NCBI GenBank assembly: GCA_903848645.1
Contig: CAINGU010000040.1
Span: 124,001 to 188,000, forward strand
DNA length: 64,000 nucleotides
Direction of reading: 5' to 3'
Origin: an uncultured cyanobacterium
GTDB lineage: Bacteria; Cyanobacteriota; Cyanobacteriia; Cyanobacteriales; Nostocaceae
Part shown: piece by piece, positions 35,930 to 45,258 of the stretch
Position numbering within the stretch: the stretch's first letter is position 1
Layout: every line of letters begins with the position of its first letter
Position numbers and translations under genes: made by a program
Notes under the pieces: generated by a model
What the model saw: only the letters and a program-made list of their open reading frames with translations
What the model was told of the DNA's origin: nothing
Database searches by the model: none

Positions 35930-36799
35930 GTGACTGTAAAACCAGACTGGTTGCGGGTAAAAGCGCCTCAATGGGAGCGTGTTGGTAACGTTAAAGAAAT
36001 TTTGCGGGATTTAGCCCTGAATACTGTTTGTGAAGAAGCTTCCTGTCCCAATATTGGCGAATGCTTCAACGCAGGTACTGCCACATTTTTGATCATGGGT
36101 CCAGCTTGCACTAGGGCTTGTCCTTACTGTGATATTGACTTTGAAAAAAAACCCCAAGCATTAGATCCCACCGAACCCACAAGACTAGCGGAAGCAGTGC
36201 GGCGAATGCAGCTTAATCACGTCGTGATTACTTCCGTTAACCGAGATGATTTACCAGATGGTGGTGCATCTCAATTTGTCCATTGTATTAATGCTATTCA
36301 TGAAGTTTCGCCTCATACGACAATTGAAGTATTAATTCCCGACTTATGCGGTAATTGGCAAGCTTTAGAAATAATTCTCCAAGCTAAACCAGAAGTAATT
36401 AACCATAATACAGAAACCATTCCCCGCTTATATCGCCGTGTGCGTCCCCAGGGGAATTATGAGCGAACACTGGAATTATTACAACGCTCGCGGCAAATTT
36501 CTCCCAGCACTTACACCAAATCTGGTATAATGGTTGGCTTGGGTGAAACAGATGCAGAAATTCGCCAAGTTATGGAAGACCTCAGAAGAGTAGATTGTGA
36601 TATTTTGACAATTGGGCAATATCTCCAACCCAGTCAAAAACACTTACAAGTATCTGACTTTATCACACCAGCACAATTTGCAGCTTGGCAAGTATTTGGA
36701 GAAGAACTAGGATTTTTACAAGTTGTTTCTTCACCATTGACAAGAAGCTCCTATCATGCAGAACAAGTCAGAGAATTAATGAAACGTTACCCAAGATAG
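35930..36799 (+). CDS. lipA: Lipoyl synthase
   Basis: A 289-aa radical-SAM enzyme that inserts two sulfurs into protein-bound octanoyl groups. The auxiliary cluster motif is [13 protein letters not shown] (residues about 37-49) and the radical-SAM CxxxCxxC is in [15 protein letters not shown] (about 63-77). Other blocks: [40 protein letters not shown] and the C-terminal [13 protein letters not shown], with the conserved RSSY. The GTG start at 35930 gives the usual length. Cyanobacteria often carry two lipA genes, so this may be one of a pair. Confidence 0.93.
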   Translation: MTVKPDWLRVKAPQWERVGNVKEILRDLALNTVCEEASCPNIGECFNAGTATFLIMGPACTRACPYCDIDFEKKPQALDPTEPTRLAEAVRRMQLNHVVITSVNRDDLPDGGASQFVHCINAIHEVSPHTTIEVLIPDLCGNWQALEIILQAKPEVINHNTETIPRLYRRVRPQGNYERTLELLQRSRQISPSTYTKSGIMVGLGETDAEIRQVMEDLRRVDCDILTIGQYLQPSQKHLQVSDFITPAQFAAWQVFGEELGFLQVVSSPLTRSSYHAEQVRELMKRYPR

Positions 36800-36840
36800 T
36801 TATTTGTCAGTGGTCAGTTGTCAGTTGTTATTCTACCCTA

Positions 36841-37833
36841 ATGACCAATTCCAAAATCCAAAATCCAAAATCCAAAATCCAAAATTCAACATCTGTTGTC
36901 ATTCTTGGTGCTGGTGCTTGGGGTACAGCCTTGGCCAAATTAGCAGCAATTAATGGTTATCATGTGCATTTATGGTCACGTTCTGACTCCCAACCCTTAG
37001 AAAAAGTATTAGAAAATGAAAATGTTCAAATAGTCTTGTCAGCTATTTCTATGAAAGGGGTAAGAGATGTAGCCTCTGTGGTACAGTCTTTGCCCCTAGC
37101 TCCACAGACAATCTTTGTTACCGCAACTAAGGGATTAGAACCACAGACTACATACACACCTTCGCAAATTTGGCAAGCAACTTTTCCTAATCATCCCGTT
37201 GTGGTTTTATCTGGTCCGAATTTATCCCAGGAAATTGCCCAGGAATTACCAGCAGCAACCGTAGTAGCTAGTAAAAGTACCAATGCTGCCCAAACTGTCC
37301 AACTAGTATTTTCTTCCAGTCGCTTTCGTGTTTATACTAACCCTGACCCTGTGGGCGTAGAATTAGGGGGAACACTCAAAAATGTGATAGCGATCGCTGC
37401 GGGTGTATGTGATGGATTACATCTGGGAACAAATGCTAAAGCTGCTTTAGTCACTCGTGGCTTAACCGAAATGGTGAGAATCGGTAATACTTTAGGCGCG
37501 AAAACGGAAACATTTTATGGTTTATCCGGTCTAGGAGATTTATTAGCAACCTGCAACAGCCCCTTAAGTCGCAATTATCAAGTTGGCTATCAATTAGCCC
37601 ATGGAAAAACGCTAACAGGAGTTTTAGCAAGTCTTCCAGGCACAGCCGAAGGTGTCAACACTTGTCGGGTATTAATGGAAATCGCTCAACAACGAAGTAT
37701 TGCTATTCCTATTACTGAGCAAGTTTATCAACTACTTGAGGGAGAAGTTACACCTAAACAAGCATTAGATAAACTGATGTTACGAGATGTTAAACCTGAA
37801 TTTGATAATTTTCCTACAGAACAAATGTGGTAA
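36841..37833 (+). CDS. gpsA: Glycerol-3-phosphate dehydrogenase [NAD(P)+]
   Basis: A 330-aa enzyme making sn-glycerol 3-phosphate from dihydroxyacetone phosphate for lipid synthesis. Seen: nucleotide-binding SVVILGAGAWGTALAKLAAI, the catalytic-domain blocks GVELGGTLKNVIAIAAGVCD (with K and N), TRGLTEMVRIGNTLGAKTET, FYGLSGLGDLLATCNSPLSR. The only reasonable start, ATG 36841, precedes five tandem ccaaaat heptamers, so about the first 15 residues (MTNSKIQNPKSKIQNS) are repeat-encoded and not part of the enzyme fold. There is no in-frame ATG, GTG or TTG between the repeat and the Rossmann core. Confidence 0.92.
   Translation: MTNSKIQNPKSKIQNSTSVVILGAGAWGTALAKLAAINGYHVHLWSRSDSQPLEKVLENENVQIVLSAISMKGVRDVASVVQSLPLAPQTIFVTATKGLEPQTTYTPSQIWQATFPNHPVVVLSGPNLSQEIAQELPAATVVASKSTNAAQTVQLVFSSSRFRVYTNPDPVGVELGGTLKNVIAIAAGVCDGLHLGTNAKAALVTRGLTEMVRIGNTLGAKTETFYGLSGLGDLLATCNSPLSRNYQVGYQLAHGKTLTGVLASLPGTAEGVNTCRVLMEIAQQRSIAIPITEQVYQLLEGEVTPKQALDKLMLRDVKPEFDNFPTEQMW
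36851..36885. repeat. Heptamer tandem repeat (ccaaaat)x5 at the start of gpsA
   Basis: Five exact tandem units immediately inside the gpsA start. Seven is not a multiple of three, so gain or loss of one unit would put the ATG out of frame with the enzyme. Confidence 0.9.
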
Positions 37834-38381
37834 ATAGGGCAGAAATGCTGACAGGGTAAGGTGTCCAATTGAAATTAAATCATTACCGCAAAATCCCTAG
37901 GAAAAATTTGCCAAATTGTCAGGAAATTACCTTTTGAGTGATGTAAATATGACTATGTAGTTTATAAACATCATTATGACTAAAAGTATGTTTATAATCA
38001 GTTAAAAAAATAACCGTTAATATCCATAAAAATGGTAATATTAACTAGGTAACTCCTAATTTAAAGTCTGGCTAGAGATTTGAATAGCTATTGGTTCAGT
38101 CACAGAGCTATAAGAACCGAATAACTCATTAAAAATGTATTTTTTCAAACTAGTGGAGTATGGCAAGAATAACTATCTAGTTCAAAAAGTCTCAAAGCTG
38201 ATTAAATTAAGTTTTCTTGACTTCTGCCTACTTAATGCTAGTACAAAGTTTTGCGAAGAATTGTACACCGAAGACTAAACCGTGTTATTTCATGACAAAT
38301 TACGGAATAGCAACAGTTAATTAGCTGACCGTAATTTTAGCTGACCCTAATCTATTGTTACCTGGAGCAGTTTGAGACATT
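37834..38381. promoter_or_regulatory. Long upstream region of sigC, 548 bp
   Basis: No gene is supported. The region is AT-rich and likely carries the sigC promoter(s) and a long leader. No clear riboswitch or strong palindrome was found by eye. Confidence 0.45.
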
Positions 38382-39635
38382 ATGCCAGCAACATCTTTTT
38401 ATAAAAATGCCGCCTACGATGGCCAAAATCCAAGCCCAGCTTTGGATATTGATATCAGTAGTGATGAAAATGATTTATCCCTAGATAATTTGCCGGATTT
38501 AGATATGGCTGCTGTTGAATCTGATTTAGCCTTAGCCGCGCAAACTAGTCGCCGCAGTACAGACTTAGTGCGTCTCTATCTCCAAGAAATTGGCCGAGTC
38601 CGGTTGTTAGGACGAGACGAAGAAGTTGCTGAAGCCCAAAAAGTCCAGCGATATTTACGAATGCGAATTTTGCTTAGTGCTGCTGCCACTGAGGGAGATG
38701 CTGTAATTATCCCCTATTCGCGGTTAATGGAGGTACAGGAGCGGTTAACAGCGGAACTAGGACACCGCCCTTCTTTGGAACGGTGGGCGACTACTGCGGG
38801 GATAAATTTACCTGATCTGAAGCCAACTTTAGCCAATGGTAAAAGACGCTGGGCAGAAATTGCTAAATTAACAGTAGAAGAACTAGAACAAGTTCAAACT
38901 CAAGGACTTCAAGCCAAATCGCACATGATTAAAGCGAATTTGCGTTTGGTGGTATCTGTAGCTAAAAAATACCAAAATCGTGGTTTGGAATTGTTAGATT
39001 TAGTCCAAGAAGGGACTTTAGGCTTAGAACGAGCAGTTGAGAAATTCGACCCTACCAAAGGTTATCGTTTTAGTACCTATGCTTACTGGTGGATTCGTCA
39101 AGGTATTACCAGGGCGATCGCTACTTCTAGCCGGACTATTCGCCTTCCTGTCCATATTACCGAAAAGCTCAACAAAATTAAAAAGGCGCAACGGAAAATT
39201 GCCCAAGAGAAAGGTCGCACACCGACTTTAGAAGACTTGGCTATTGAGTTGGATATGACGGCTATCCAAGTCCGGGAAGTCTTATTGAGAGTTCCTCGTT
39301 CTGTGTCTTTAGAAACCAAGGTAGGAAAAGATAAAGATACTGAATTAGGAGAATTACTAGAGACGGATACGATTACGCCAGAGGAGATGTTAATGCGGGA
39401 ATCTTTACATAAAGATTTGCATAATCTTCTCGATGATTTAACTAGTCGGGAACGGGATGTTATCTTGATGCGTTTTGGCTTATCCGATGGTCATGCTTAC
39501 TCCTTAGCAGAAATTGGCCGCGCCCTTGACTTATCACGGGAAAGAGTGAGACAAATTGAATCAAAGGCTTTGCAAAAACTCCGCCAACCCAAGCGCCGTA
39601 ACCTTATCCGCGACTATCTAGAGTCGTTAACGTAG
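38382..39635 (+). CDS. sigC: Group 2 RNA polymerase sigma factor SigC
   Basis: A 417-aa sigma-70-family factor. Region 1.2: STDLVRLYLQEIGRVRLLGR; region 2: LVVSVAKKYQNRGLELLDLV, then GYRFSTYAYWWIRQGITRAI; region 3: RTIRLPVHITEKLNKIKKAQ; region 4: LTSRERDVILMRFGLSDGHA, SLAEIGRALDLSRERVRQIE. It lacks the long region 1.1 of SigA. The N-terminus MPATSFYKNAAYDGQN and its place directly before furA match Anabaena sigC. Group 2 sigmas are non-essential and respond to stress or nutrient state. Confidence 0.88.
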   Translation: MPATSFYKNAAYDGQNPSPALDIDISSDENDLSLDNLPDLDMAAVESDLALAAQTSRRSTDLVRLYLQEIGRVRLLGRDEEVAEAQKVQRYLRMRILLSAAATEGDAVIIPYSRLMEVQERLTAELGHRPSLERWATTAGINLPDLKPTLANGKRRWAEIAKLTVEELEQVQTQGLQAKSHMIKANLRLVVSVAKKYQNRGLELLDLVQEGTLGLERAVEKFDPTKGYRFSTYAYWWIRQGITRAIATSSRTIRLPVHITEKLNKIKKAQRKIAQEKGRTPTLEDLAIELDMTAIQVREVLLRVPRSVSLETKVGKDKDTELGELLETDTITPEEMLMRESLHKDLHNLLDDLTSRERDVILMRFGLSDGHAYSLAEIGRALDLSRERVRQIESKALQKLRQPKRRNLIRDYLESLT

Positions 39636-39756
39636 AAAGCAAGAGGCAACTAACAACTGACAACTAGTAAATATTCTCAATAAGCAGTTATTGTTGCAAA
39701 TCAAGCCAAACATTTGTTATATTCTCAATTAATGAGCTTTGTTGAGAAAATTTAGT

Positions 39757-40212
39757 ATGACTGTGTACACAACTGGTTCACTTAAAGCAGAATTAAACGA
39801 CCGTGGCTGGCGTTTAACTCCACAACGCGAAACGATTCTCCATATTTTTCAAGAACTCCCGCAAGGTGAGCATTTAAGTGCCGAGGATTTGTATCATCGC
39901 TTAGAGACTGACGGTGAAGGGATTAGTTTATCAACTATCTATCGCACTTTAAAGTTGATGGCGAGAATGGGGATTTTGCGGGAGTTGGAATTGGGTGAAG
40001 GCCATAAACATTATGAGATTAATCAGCCTTATCCCCATCATCACCATCACTTAATTTGTGTCCGGTGTAACTCGACTATTGAGTTTAAAAACGACTCAAT
40101 TTTAAAGATTGGCGGAAAAACAGCGCAAAAAGAAGGTTTCCATTTATTAGATTGTCAAATGACAATTCATGCGGTGTGTCCTAAGTGCCAAAGGGCGTTA
40201 ATGCCTATTTAG
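39757..40212 (+). CDS. furA: Ferric uptake regulator FurA
   Basis: A 151-aa Fur protein almost certainly FurA: MTVYTTGSLKAELNDRGWRL, TPQRETILHIFQELPQGEHL, then the winged helix (LSTIYRTLKLMARMGILREL), a His run (PYPHHHHHLICVRCNSTIEF) and two CxxC motifs (CVRC, CPKC). FurA represses iron uptake and many other genes, and binds haem. ATG 39757 is chosen over TTG 39739. An A/T-rich 5' region (ttgttatattctcaattaat) is a likely self-binding site. The convergent gene downstream is the partner of a known antisense transcript in Anabaena. Confidence 0.95.
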   Translation: MTVYTTGSLKAELNDRGWRLTPQRETILHIFQELPQGEHLSAEDLYHRLETDGEGISLSTIYRTLKLMARMGILRELELGEGHKHYEINQPYPHHHHHLICVRCNSTIEFKNDSILKIGGKTAQKEGFHLLDCQMTIHAVCPKCQRALMPI

Positions 40213-40282
40213 TAGGTAAGGCAATTACCAGCCTAAATTTTGGAGGAATAATTAAGTAGTGCGGGAATCTAAGTGTATTGAG

Positions 40283-40310
40283 AAAGCGGGAATTACAAAC
40301 TTCCGCTTTT
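40283..40310 (+). terminator. Terminator of furA inside the convergent gene's 3' end
   Basis: aaagcgggaa ttacaaac ttccgctttt, a stem with one bulged G followed by T residues. It overlaps the last codons of the gene on the opposite strand (ends 40293). Confidence 0.55.
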
Positions 40311-41270
40311 CAGATCATTAAGACTGATACCATAAAACTCTTGAGCGCGACTAATTGCTTTTTTGGTATCATCTGCCATCATGCCGTTGATTTGACCTTT
40401 GTAAAAACCCTTTTCATGTAGTCGTCTTTGGATTTCTAAAGTAGTAAAATCATTTTTGCCTGAATTTTTAACCAAACTATATAATTTAGAACGGGTGGTT
40501 TGTCCAGCCATGCCATTAACTTCTAGTTTGTGCTGTTGTTGAAAGCGATTTACAGCATCAACTGTGTGAGAACCATAGTAACCATTGGGCTGACTTTGGA
40601 GAAATCCGGCTTTAATTAATTGTTCTTGCAAAATTCTGACGGCTTCGCCGCGATCGCCTAAACTAAGTATATCTTGATTATCTGATTTTTGAGAAGTAGT
40701 TATGCCATTTTCATCAGTCACCGCTGGTAATTTAGCTAATGTGGATTTACCAACAATGCCATCCACTGTGAGTTTATAAGCCTTTTGGAATCGGTTTACA
40801 GATTCTTCTGTAATTGGACCAAAAATCCCTGTGGGATTGCCATAATAGAAACCTGCAATTTTCAAGCGTTGTTGTAAAACTCTAACATCTGCACCTTCAT
40901 CACCTTTAACCAATTTATTCGGGTTTTGGCGTTTGTTGCTCACAGGGATAATGTAATCTTTTGTCTGACTGCTTGTAGGGGCTGTACTAATAACTTTGTT
41001 ATTAGCGGTTTCAATCTGAGATATCCAATTTTGTTGGACATTGCTGACAGCAGTATCTTTATCACTTTTTTCTAGCGCTAAAACATTACTAACGCTATTC
41101 AAAATAGACACCATTAAAGCCAGGGGAATCATGTACTTCCAAGCTGTGTTGGAAAAGAGTTGCCAATTTGGTGTTGCTGCTTTTTTGAATAAAGAACTGA
41201 GGGAGATTAACTCAGCAGTTTCACTATCCTCATGGGCAAAAGCTAAGTGTAAATACGCAAGATTTTCCAT
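40293..41270 (-). CDS. Peptidoglycan-binding repeat protein convergent to furA
   Basis: A 325-aa protein with an N-terminal cytoplasmic stretch, a membrane helix (about residues 45-65, WKYMIPLALMVSILNSVSNV), then two PG_binding_1 domains (GDEGADVRVLQQRLKIAGFY; GDRGEAVRILQEQLIKAGFL) and a shorter third repeat (TLEIQRRLHEKGFYKGQING). Such domains bind cell-wall peptidoglycan. Its position corresponds to alr1690 of Anabaena PCC 7120, whose transcript reads through as an antisense RNA of furA; the same could happen here, since no strong leftward terminator is seen in the 80-bp gap. Confidence 0.82.
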   Translation of the reverse strand: MENLAYLHLAFAHEDSETAELISLSSLFKKAATPNWQLFSNTAWKYMIPLALMVSILNSVSNVLALEKSDKDTAVSNVQQNWISQIETANNKVISTAPTSSQTKDYIIPVSNKRQNPNKLVKGDEGADVRVLQQRLKIAGFYYGNPTGIFGPITEESVNRFQKAYKLTVDGIVGKSTLAKLPAVTDENGITTSQKSDNQDILSLGDRGEAVRILQEQLIKAGFLQSQPNGYYGSHTVDAVNRFQQQHKLEVNGMAGQTTRSKLYSLVKNSGKNDFTTLEIQRRLHEKGFYKGQINGMMADDTKKAISRAQEFYGISLNDLKSGSL

Positions 41271-41289
41271 ATCTGTTTCCTAAACTAAA

Positions 41290-44200
41290 TTATTTTTCTT
41301 CGATAGTTGCTTCCGCTTGATGGACTAAATTGCGGAGGTTTTCTAGGGTTTCTATCCTCACATCCTGCCATAACCCCCGCTGGTTTGCTTCTAGTAGTCT
41401 TTCCGCAATATCACGTAATGCCCAAGGATTTTTATCTTGGATAAATTCACAAACGGCAGCATCTTCTAAATATGCTTCAACAACACCTTGATACATATAA
41501 TCTTCAACACATTGGGCGGTAGCATCATAAGCGAAAAGAAAATCTACCGTTGCCGCCATTTCAAATGCGCCTTTATAACCGTGACGCATAACTCCAGCTA
41601 TCCATTTAGGATTAACCACGCGAGAACGATAAACCCTGGCAATTTCGGAACTAAGTTGACGGACTTTGGGCTGAGATGTGTTGGAATTATCACCAAAATA
41701 AGTTTCAGGATTTTTACCTTGAAGAGAACGCACCGCTGCGGTTAAACCACCCTGAAATTGATAATAGTCATCGGAATCGAGTAAATCATGTTCTCGGTTA
41801 TCTTGATTATGCAAAACAATTTGCATTTGCTTCAAGCGTTGCTCAAAAGCTTCAATATTCTTATTCCCTGTTCCCTGTTGCCTGTTCTCTGTTCCCTGAT
41901 GAGAAGAATAGGGGTAAGAACTCCAATTGATGTAAGCTTGGGCTAAATCGTTGTCATCTTGCCAATTTTGAGCGGCGATTAAGCCTTGGAGTCCTGCACC
42001 GTAAGCACCTGGTTTTGAACCAAAGACACGATATTGCGATCGCTCGGCTGCTGCTTCTAAAGATAAACCCTCTTGAGTCCATAAATCCGTTTCTTTACGA
42101 ACTGTATCTGCTAGGGGATTTTGATCCGGTGGTTCATCTAAAGAAGAAACTGCTTTTACAGCTTGATCGAATAAGGTGATTAAATTGGGGAAAGCATCCC
42201 GGAAAAAGCCCGAAATTCTGAGGGTGACATCAACACGGGGACGACCAACAATAGATAAAGGTAAAATTTCAAAATCTACTACTCGTCGCGCTGCACCATC
42301 CCAAACGGGTTGAACACCAAGTAAAGCTAAAGCTTCGGCTATATCATCACCACCAGTCCGCATGGTAGCTGTTCCCCACACAGATAAACCCAGGGTTTTG
42401 GGATATTCTCCATGTTCTTGGGTGTAGGTTTCAATGAGGGTTTCCGCGGCTTTTCTGCCAATATCCCAGGCGGTTTCTGTGGGAATGGCACGAATATCAA
42501 CAGCGTAAAAGTTTTTACCTGTGGGCAGGACTTCAGGGCGGCCGCGTGTGGGTGCGCCGGAAGCACCGCTGGGAACGTATTTGCCATCAAGTCCCCGTAA
42601 TAGGTTGGTGGTTTCTTCGGTGGTTTTTCGCAGGGCTGGGAGGAGTTTGTCACTGATCCAATCCGTAGGGGCGCAGGGCCTGCGCCCAGAGATAACGTCT
42701 TCTACTAAATGGGCTGCTTCTATTTCTAGGAGTTCGACGACATCACCGATGATGTGACAGGATTTAAGTCTCTCGCAGAGGCTCAGAGGCTCAGAGAGGG
42801 GGGTTGAGAGGTCATCGGTGAGGGGGTCTATGTCTATTTGCCATTGTTTGGCGATCGCTCTGGTAATGCCGATATAATGGCGATTGGGGATGCGAGCGAT
42901 CGCTACTATTAAATCTCGCAGTTGTGTTCCTTGGGGACATTGGCCAAATATGTGTAAGCCGTCACGGATTTGGGCTTCTTTGAGTTCGCACAAGTAACCG
43001 TCTAGGGAATTTAAGATTAAGGTTTCAAAGTTAGCGATGTCTTTAGGGTTGGTAATTCCTAAATCTTTGTAAAGGTTTTCTTTGATGACGAGTTCTTGAA
43101 TACGTTCTCTTATTGTTGGTAAACGGGAAGGATCTAAACTTTCGGCTTCGTAATATTCATCAATTAGGTTTTCTACTTGTTGCAATCCTCCATATAATTG
43201 GGCGCGGGTCATTGGTGGGGTTAAATGATCAATTATTACGGCTTGGGCGCGTCTTTTTGCCTGTGAACCTTCACCGGGATCATTAACAATAAATGGATAT
43301 AAATGGGGCATTGGACCGAAGGCAATTTCTGGATAACAGGTATTAGATAAAGCCACACTTTTACCCGGTAGCCATTCTAAGTTGCCATGTTTGCCAACAT
43401 GAACTATGGCATCAGCATTAAAAGATTCTCGTACCCAATAATAAAAGGCTAAATAATTATGAGTTGGTTCTAAATCTGGCGCATGATAATTTAAACTAGG
43501 GTCGAGATCATAACCTCTTGATGGTTGAATACCGACGAAAACATTACCAAATTGAATTCCAGAAATTGCCCAATTTTGGACTGAATCTAAAGTTGGTTTT
43601 CCCCAACGTTCAACAATTTCTTTTTGGATTATTTCTGGTAAAGTAGCAAAATATTTTTGATATTCTGCTGTTGACAAACTTTGGTTTATTGGTTTCCAAT
43701 CTTTTCCTTCTGGATCATTAGTAACGCTAGATGTGAGAATCTCAATTAATTCGTCTCCAGTTTCGGGAATATTTCCCAGTTCATAACCAGCTAATTTTAA
43801 AGCTTTGAGAATTTCTACACAACTGGCGGGAGTGTCCAATCCTACGCCGTTGGCAAGGCGGCCGTTGGTGTTGGGGTAATTTGCTAAAATTAGCGCTATG
43901 CGGCGTTCTTGGGGCGGTTTTACCCGCAATCGTACCCAGTTTGCAGCCAGTTGGGCGACAAATTCAATGCGATCGCTCACGGGTTCATAAACTACCACAT
44001 CGGTTTCTAGTTTATGATTCCGAGTTTGCAAAGTTTTGAAAGACACAGCCCGGCTAATAATTCGCCCGTCTACTTCTGGTAATGCCACATTTATCGCCAT
44101 ATCACGGGGTGTTAAACCTTGTGATTGTGATTCCCATTGTTCAACGGAACTAGCGCAAAGAATTACTTGCAAAACAGGAACATTTAATTTTTCCCAAAGT

Positions 44201-45063
44201 TCAGTTTGTGGTATTTCTGTTTCTAAACTTGCTAGGGAAAAACTTGTAGTATTCATCAATAAACTAACATGATTATTATTTTCTTCTGCCAACAATTCAC
44301 ACAATTTATCGCTGACACCAGGTTCACGCAATGAAGAAACAAAAACAGGTACAGGTTGTAAATTTTTCTCCACTAAAGCATTACATAAAGCATCAATAAC
44401 CTTGGTATTTCCTGCTAAATAATGAGCGCGATAAAACAAAATACCAACTTTAGGCTGAGTTCTGACTGGGCGCATTCCCTTGACTGGGCGCAGGCCCTGC
44501 GCCCCTACTTCCTGACTGCTTTCGTACAATCCCACGCGGGGAACAGATTGGGGTGCTGGTGGATTAAATGCTGTTGATAGGACTGTATCAGTAATAAATT
44601 GCAACGCGTTGAGGAAATTTTCTATGCCACCTTCTTGAAAGTATTGCCAAATTTTCTGAACAATTTCTTGAGAAACTGTAGATTTGGAAATAAGATCAGG
44701 ATCAAATCCATCATCTCCTGGCATCACAATCAAAGTTGTGGCATTACGTTGTACAATTTCCTGGACTACTTCTAAGCCATAAGCCCAGTAGGAACTTCCT
44801 CCTATGAGACGAAGCACAATTATTTGGGCAGATTCTAAAACTTGCTCACCATAAGCATCTATACTTATTTGTTGCTGTAGTTGTAATAAGTTAGCTACTC
44901 GAAGTTCAGGGAATTGACTAGGTAATTTAGGAACTACAGCCGCTAGGGTTTGAATATCAGTATCGGCTGCTGTAATCAACACGAAAGGGGCGGGGGTTTG
45001 TTCGAGGAAAAATAATCCTTCAGACTGATTTAATCCGCCTGGTGTGGCGCTGATTCTGTGCAT
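41290..45063 (-). CDS. cobN: Cobaltochelatase large subunit CobN
   Basis: A 1257-aa subunit of the chelatase that inserts cobalt into the corrin ring, related to ChlH/BchH. Blocks: LVITAADTDIQTLAAVVPKL-like N-terminus (seen as FVLITAADTDIQTLAAVVPK), PKVGILFYRAHYLAGNTKVI, HVGKHGNLEWLPGKSVALSN, YPFIVNDPGEGSQAKRRAQA, VDIRAIPTETAWDIGRKAAE, TLGLSVWGTATMRTGGDDIA and the C-terminal HGYKGAFEMAATVDFLFAYD. ChlH is less likely given the N-terminal and C-terminal text. Four dispersed-repeat fragments lie inside the gene, all in frame (separate entries). It lies 19 bp downstream of no other gene on this strand and has its own 5' gap. Confidence 0.9.
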   Translation of the reverse strand: MHRISATPGGLNQSEGLFFLEQTPAPFVLITAADTDIQTLAAVVPKLPSQFPELRVANLLQLQQQISIDAYGEQVLESAQIIVLRLIGGSSYWAYGLEVVQEIVQRNATTLIVMPGDDGFDPDLISKSTVSQEIVQKIWQYFQEGGIENFLNALQFITDTVLSTAFNPPAPQSVPRVGLYESSQEVGAQGLRPVKGMRPVRTQPKVGILFYRAHYLAGNTKVIDALCNALVEKNLQPVPVFVSSLREPGVSDKLCELLAEENNNHVSLLMNTTSFSLASLETEIPQTELWEKLNVPVLQVILCASSVEQWESQSQGLTPRDMAINVALPEVDGRIISRAVSFKTLQTRNHKLETDVVVYEPVSDRIEFVAQLAANWVRLRVKPPQERRIALILANYPNTNGRLANGVGLDTPASCVEILKALKLAGYELGNIPETGDELIEILTSSVTNDPEGKDWKPINQSLSTAEYQKYFATLPEIIQKEIVERWGKPTLDSVQNWAISGIQFGNVFVGIQPSRGYDLDPSLNYHAPDLEPTHNYLAFYYWVRESFNADAIVHVGKHGNLEWLPGKSVALSNTCYPEIAFGPMPHLYPFIVNDPGEGSQAKRRAQAVIIDHLTPPMTRAQLYGGLQQVENLIDEYYEAESLDPSRLPTIRERIQELVIKENLYKDLGITNPKDIANFETLILNSLDGYLCELKEAQIRDGLHIFGQCPQGTQLRDLIVAIARIPNRHYIGITRAIAKQWQIDIDPLTDDLSTPLSEPLSLCERLKSCHIIGDVVELLEIEAAHLVEDVISGRRPCAPTDWISDKLLPALRKTTEETTNLLRGLDGKYVPSGASGAPTRGRPEVLPTGKNFYAVDIRAIPTETAWDIGRKAAETLIETYTQEHGEYPKTLGLSVWGTATMRTGGDDIAEALALLGVQPVWDGAARRVVDFEILPLSIVGRPRVDVTLRISGFFRDAFPNLITLFDQAVKAVSSLDEPPDQNPLADTVRKETDLWTQEGLSLEAAAERSQYRVFGSKPGAYGAGLQGLIAAQNWQDDNDLAQAYINWSSYPYSSHQGTENRQQGTGNKNIEAFEQRLKQMQIVLHNQDNREHDLLDSDDYYQFQGGLTAAVRSLQGKNPETYFGDNSNTSQPKVRQLSSEIARVYRSRVVNPKWIAGVMRHGYKGAFEMAATVDFLFAYDATAQCVEDYMYQGVVEAYLEDAAVCEFIQDKNPWALRDIAERLLEANQRGLWQDVRIETLENLRNLVHQAEATIEEK
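41861..41903. repeat. ttccctg heptamer repeat inside cobN
   Basis: The attccctgttccctgttgcc type repeat seen elsewhere between genes, here translated in frame as SHQGTENRQQGTGNKN between conserved CobN blocks. Confidence 0.75.
42665..42689. repeat. Palindromic repeat inside cobN, copy A
   Basis: A 25-bp palindrome-rich unit containing ggggcgcagggcctgcgccc, in frame, coding GRRPCAPT on the minus strand. The exact inverted copy lies at 44484-44508. Confidence 0.85.
42769..42800. repeat. gaggctcag repeat inside cobN
   Basis: tctcgcagaggctcagaggc, a unit like repeats common between genes in Nostoc-type cyanobacteria, translated here as part of PLSEPLSLCERL. Confidence 0.6.
44465..44508. repeat. 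Palindromic repeat inside cobN, copy B
   Basis: Contains the inverted exact copy of the 25-bp unit at 42665 plus an extra partial unit (actgggcgcattcccttg). It codes GAQGLRPVKGMRPV between SSQEV and RTQPKVGILF. Confidence 0.85.
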
Positions 45064-45258
45064 AATTAGTAATTAATAATTGGTGATTTGTAAATGGAAT
45101 TTCAATTTTAACAACTAGACTAATCCATTCTTATCTGCGTTCATTTGCGTTCATCTGCGTTTAATTATTCTGGAAATCTTATTCTATAACAACTCTCACA
45201 AATTTATTCCACCAAATGCTCCTGATATCCAAAGTTAATTTACAATTAAAAATAAAAC

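Noticed and set aside
36685-36840. Extended start of gpsA inside lipA
   Set aside because: It would add 52 residues in a second frame of lipA and a repeat region; not typical of GpsA.
42339-42757. Overlapping frames in other phases inside cobN
   Set aside because: They are shadows of the CobN frame; no codon pattern or start signal of their own.
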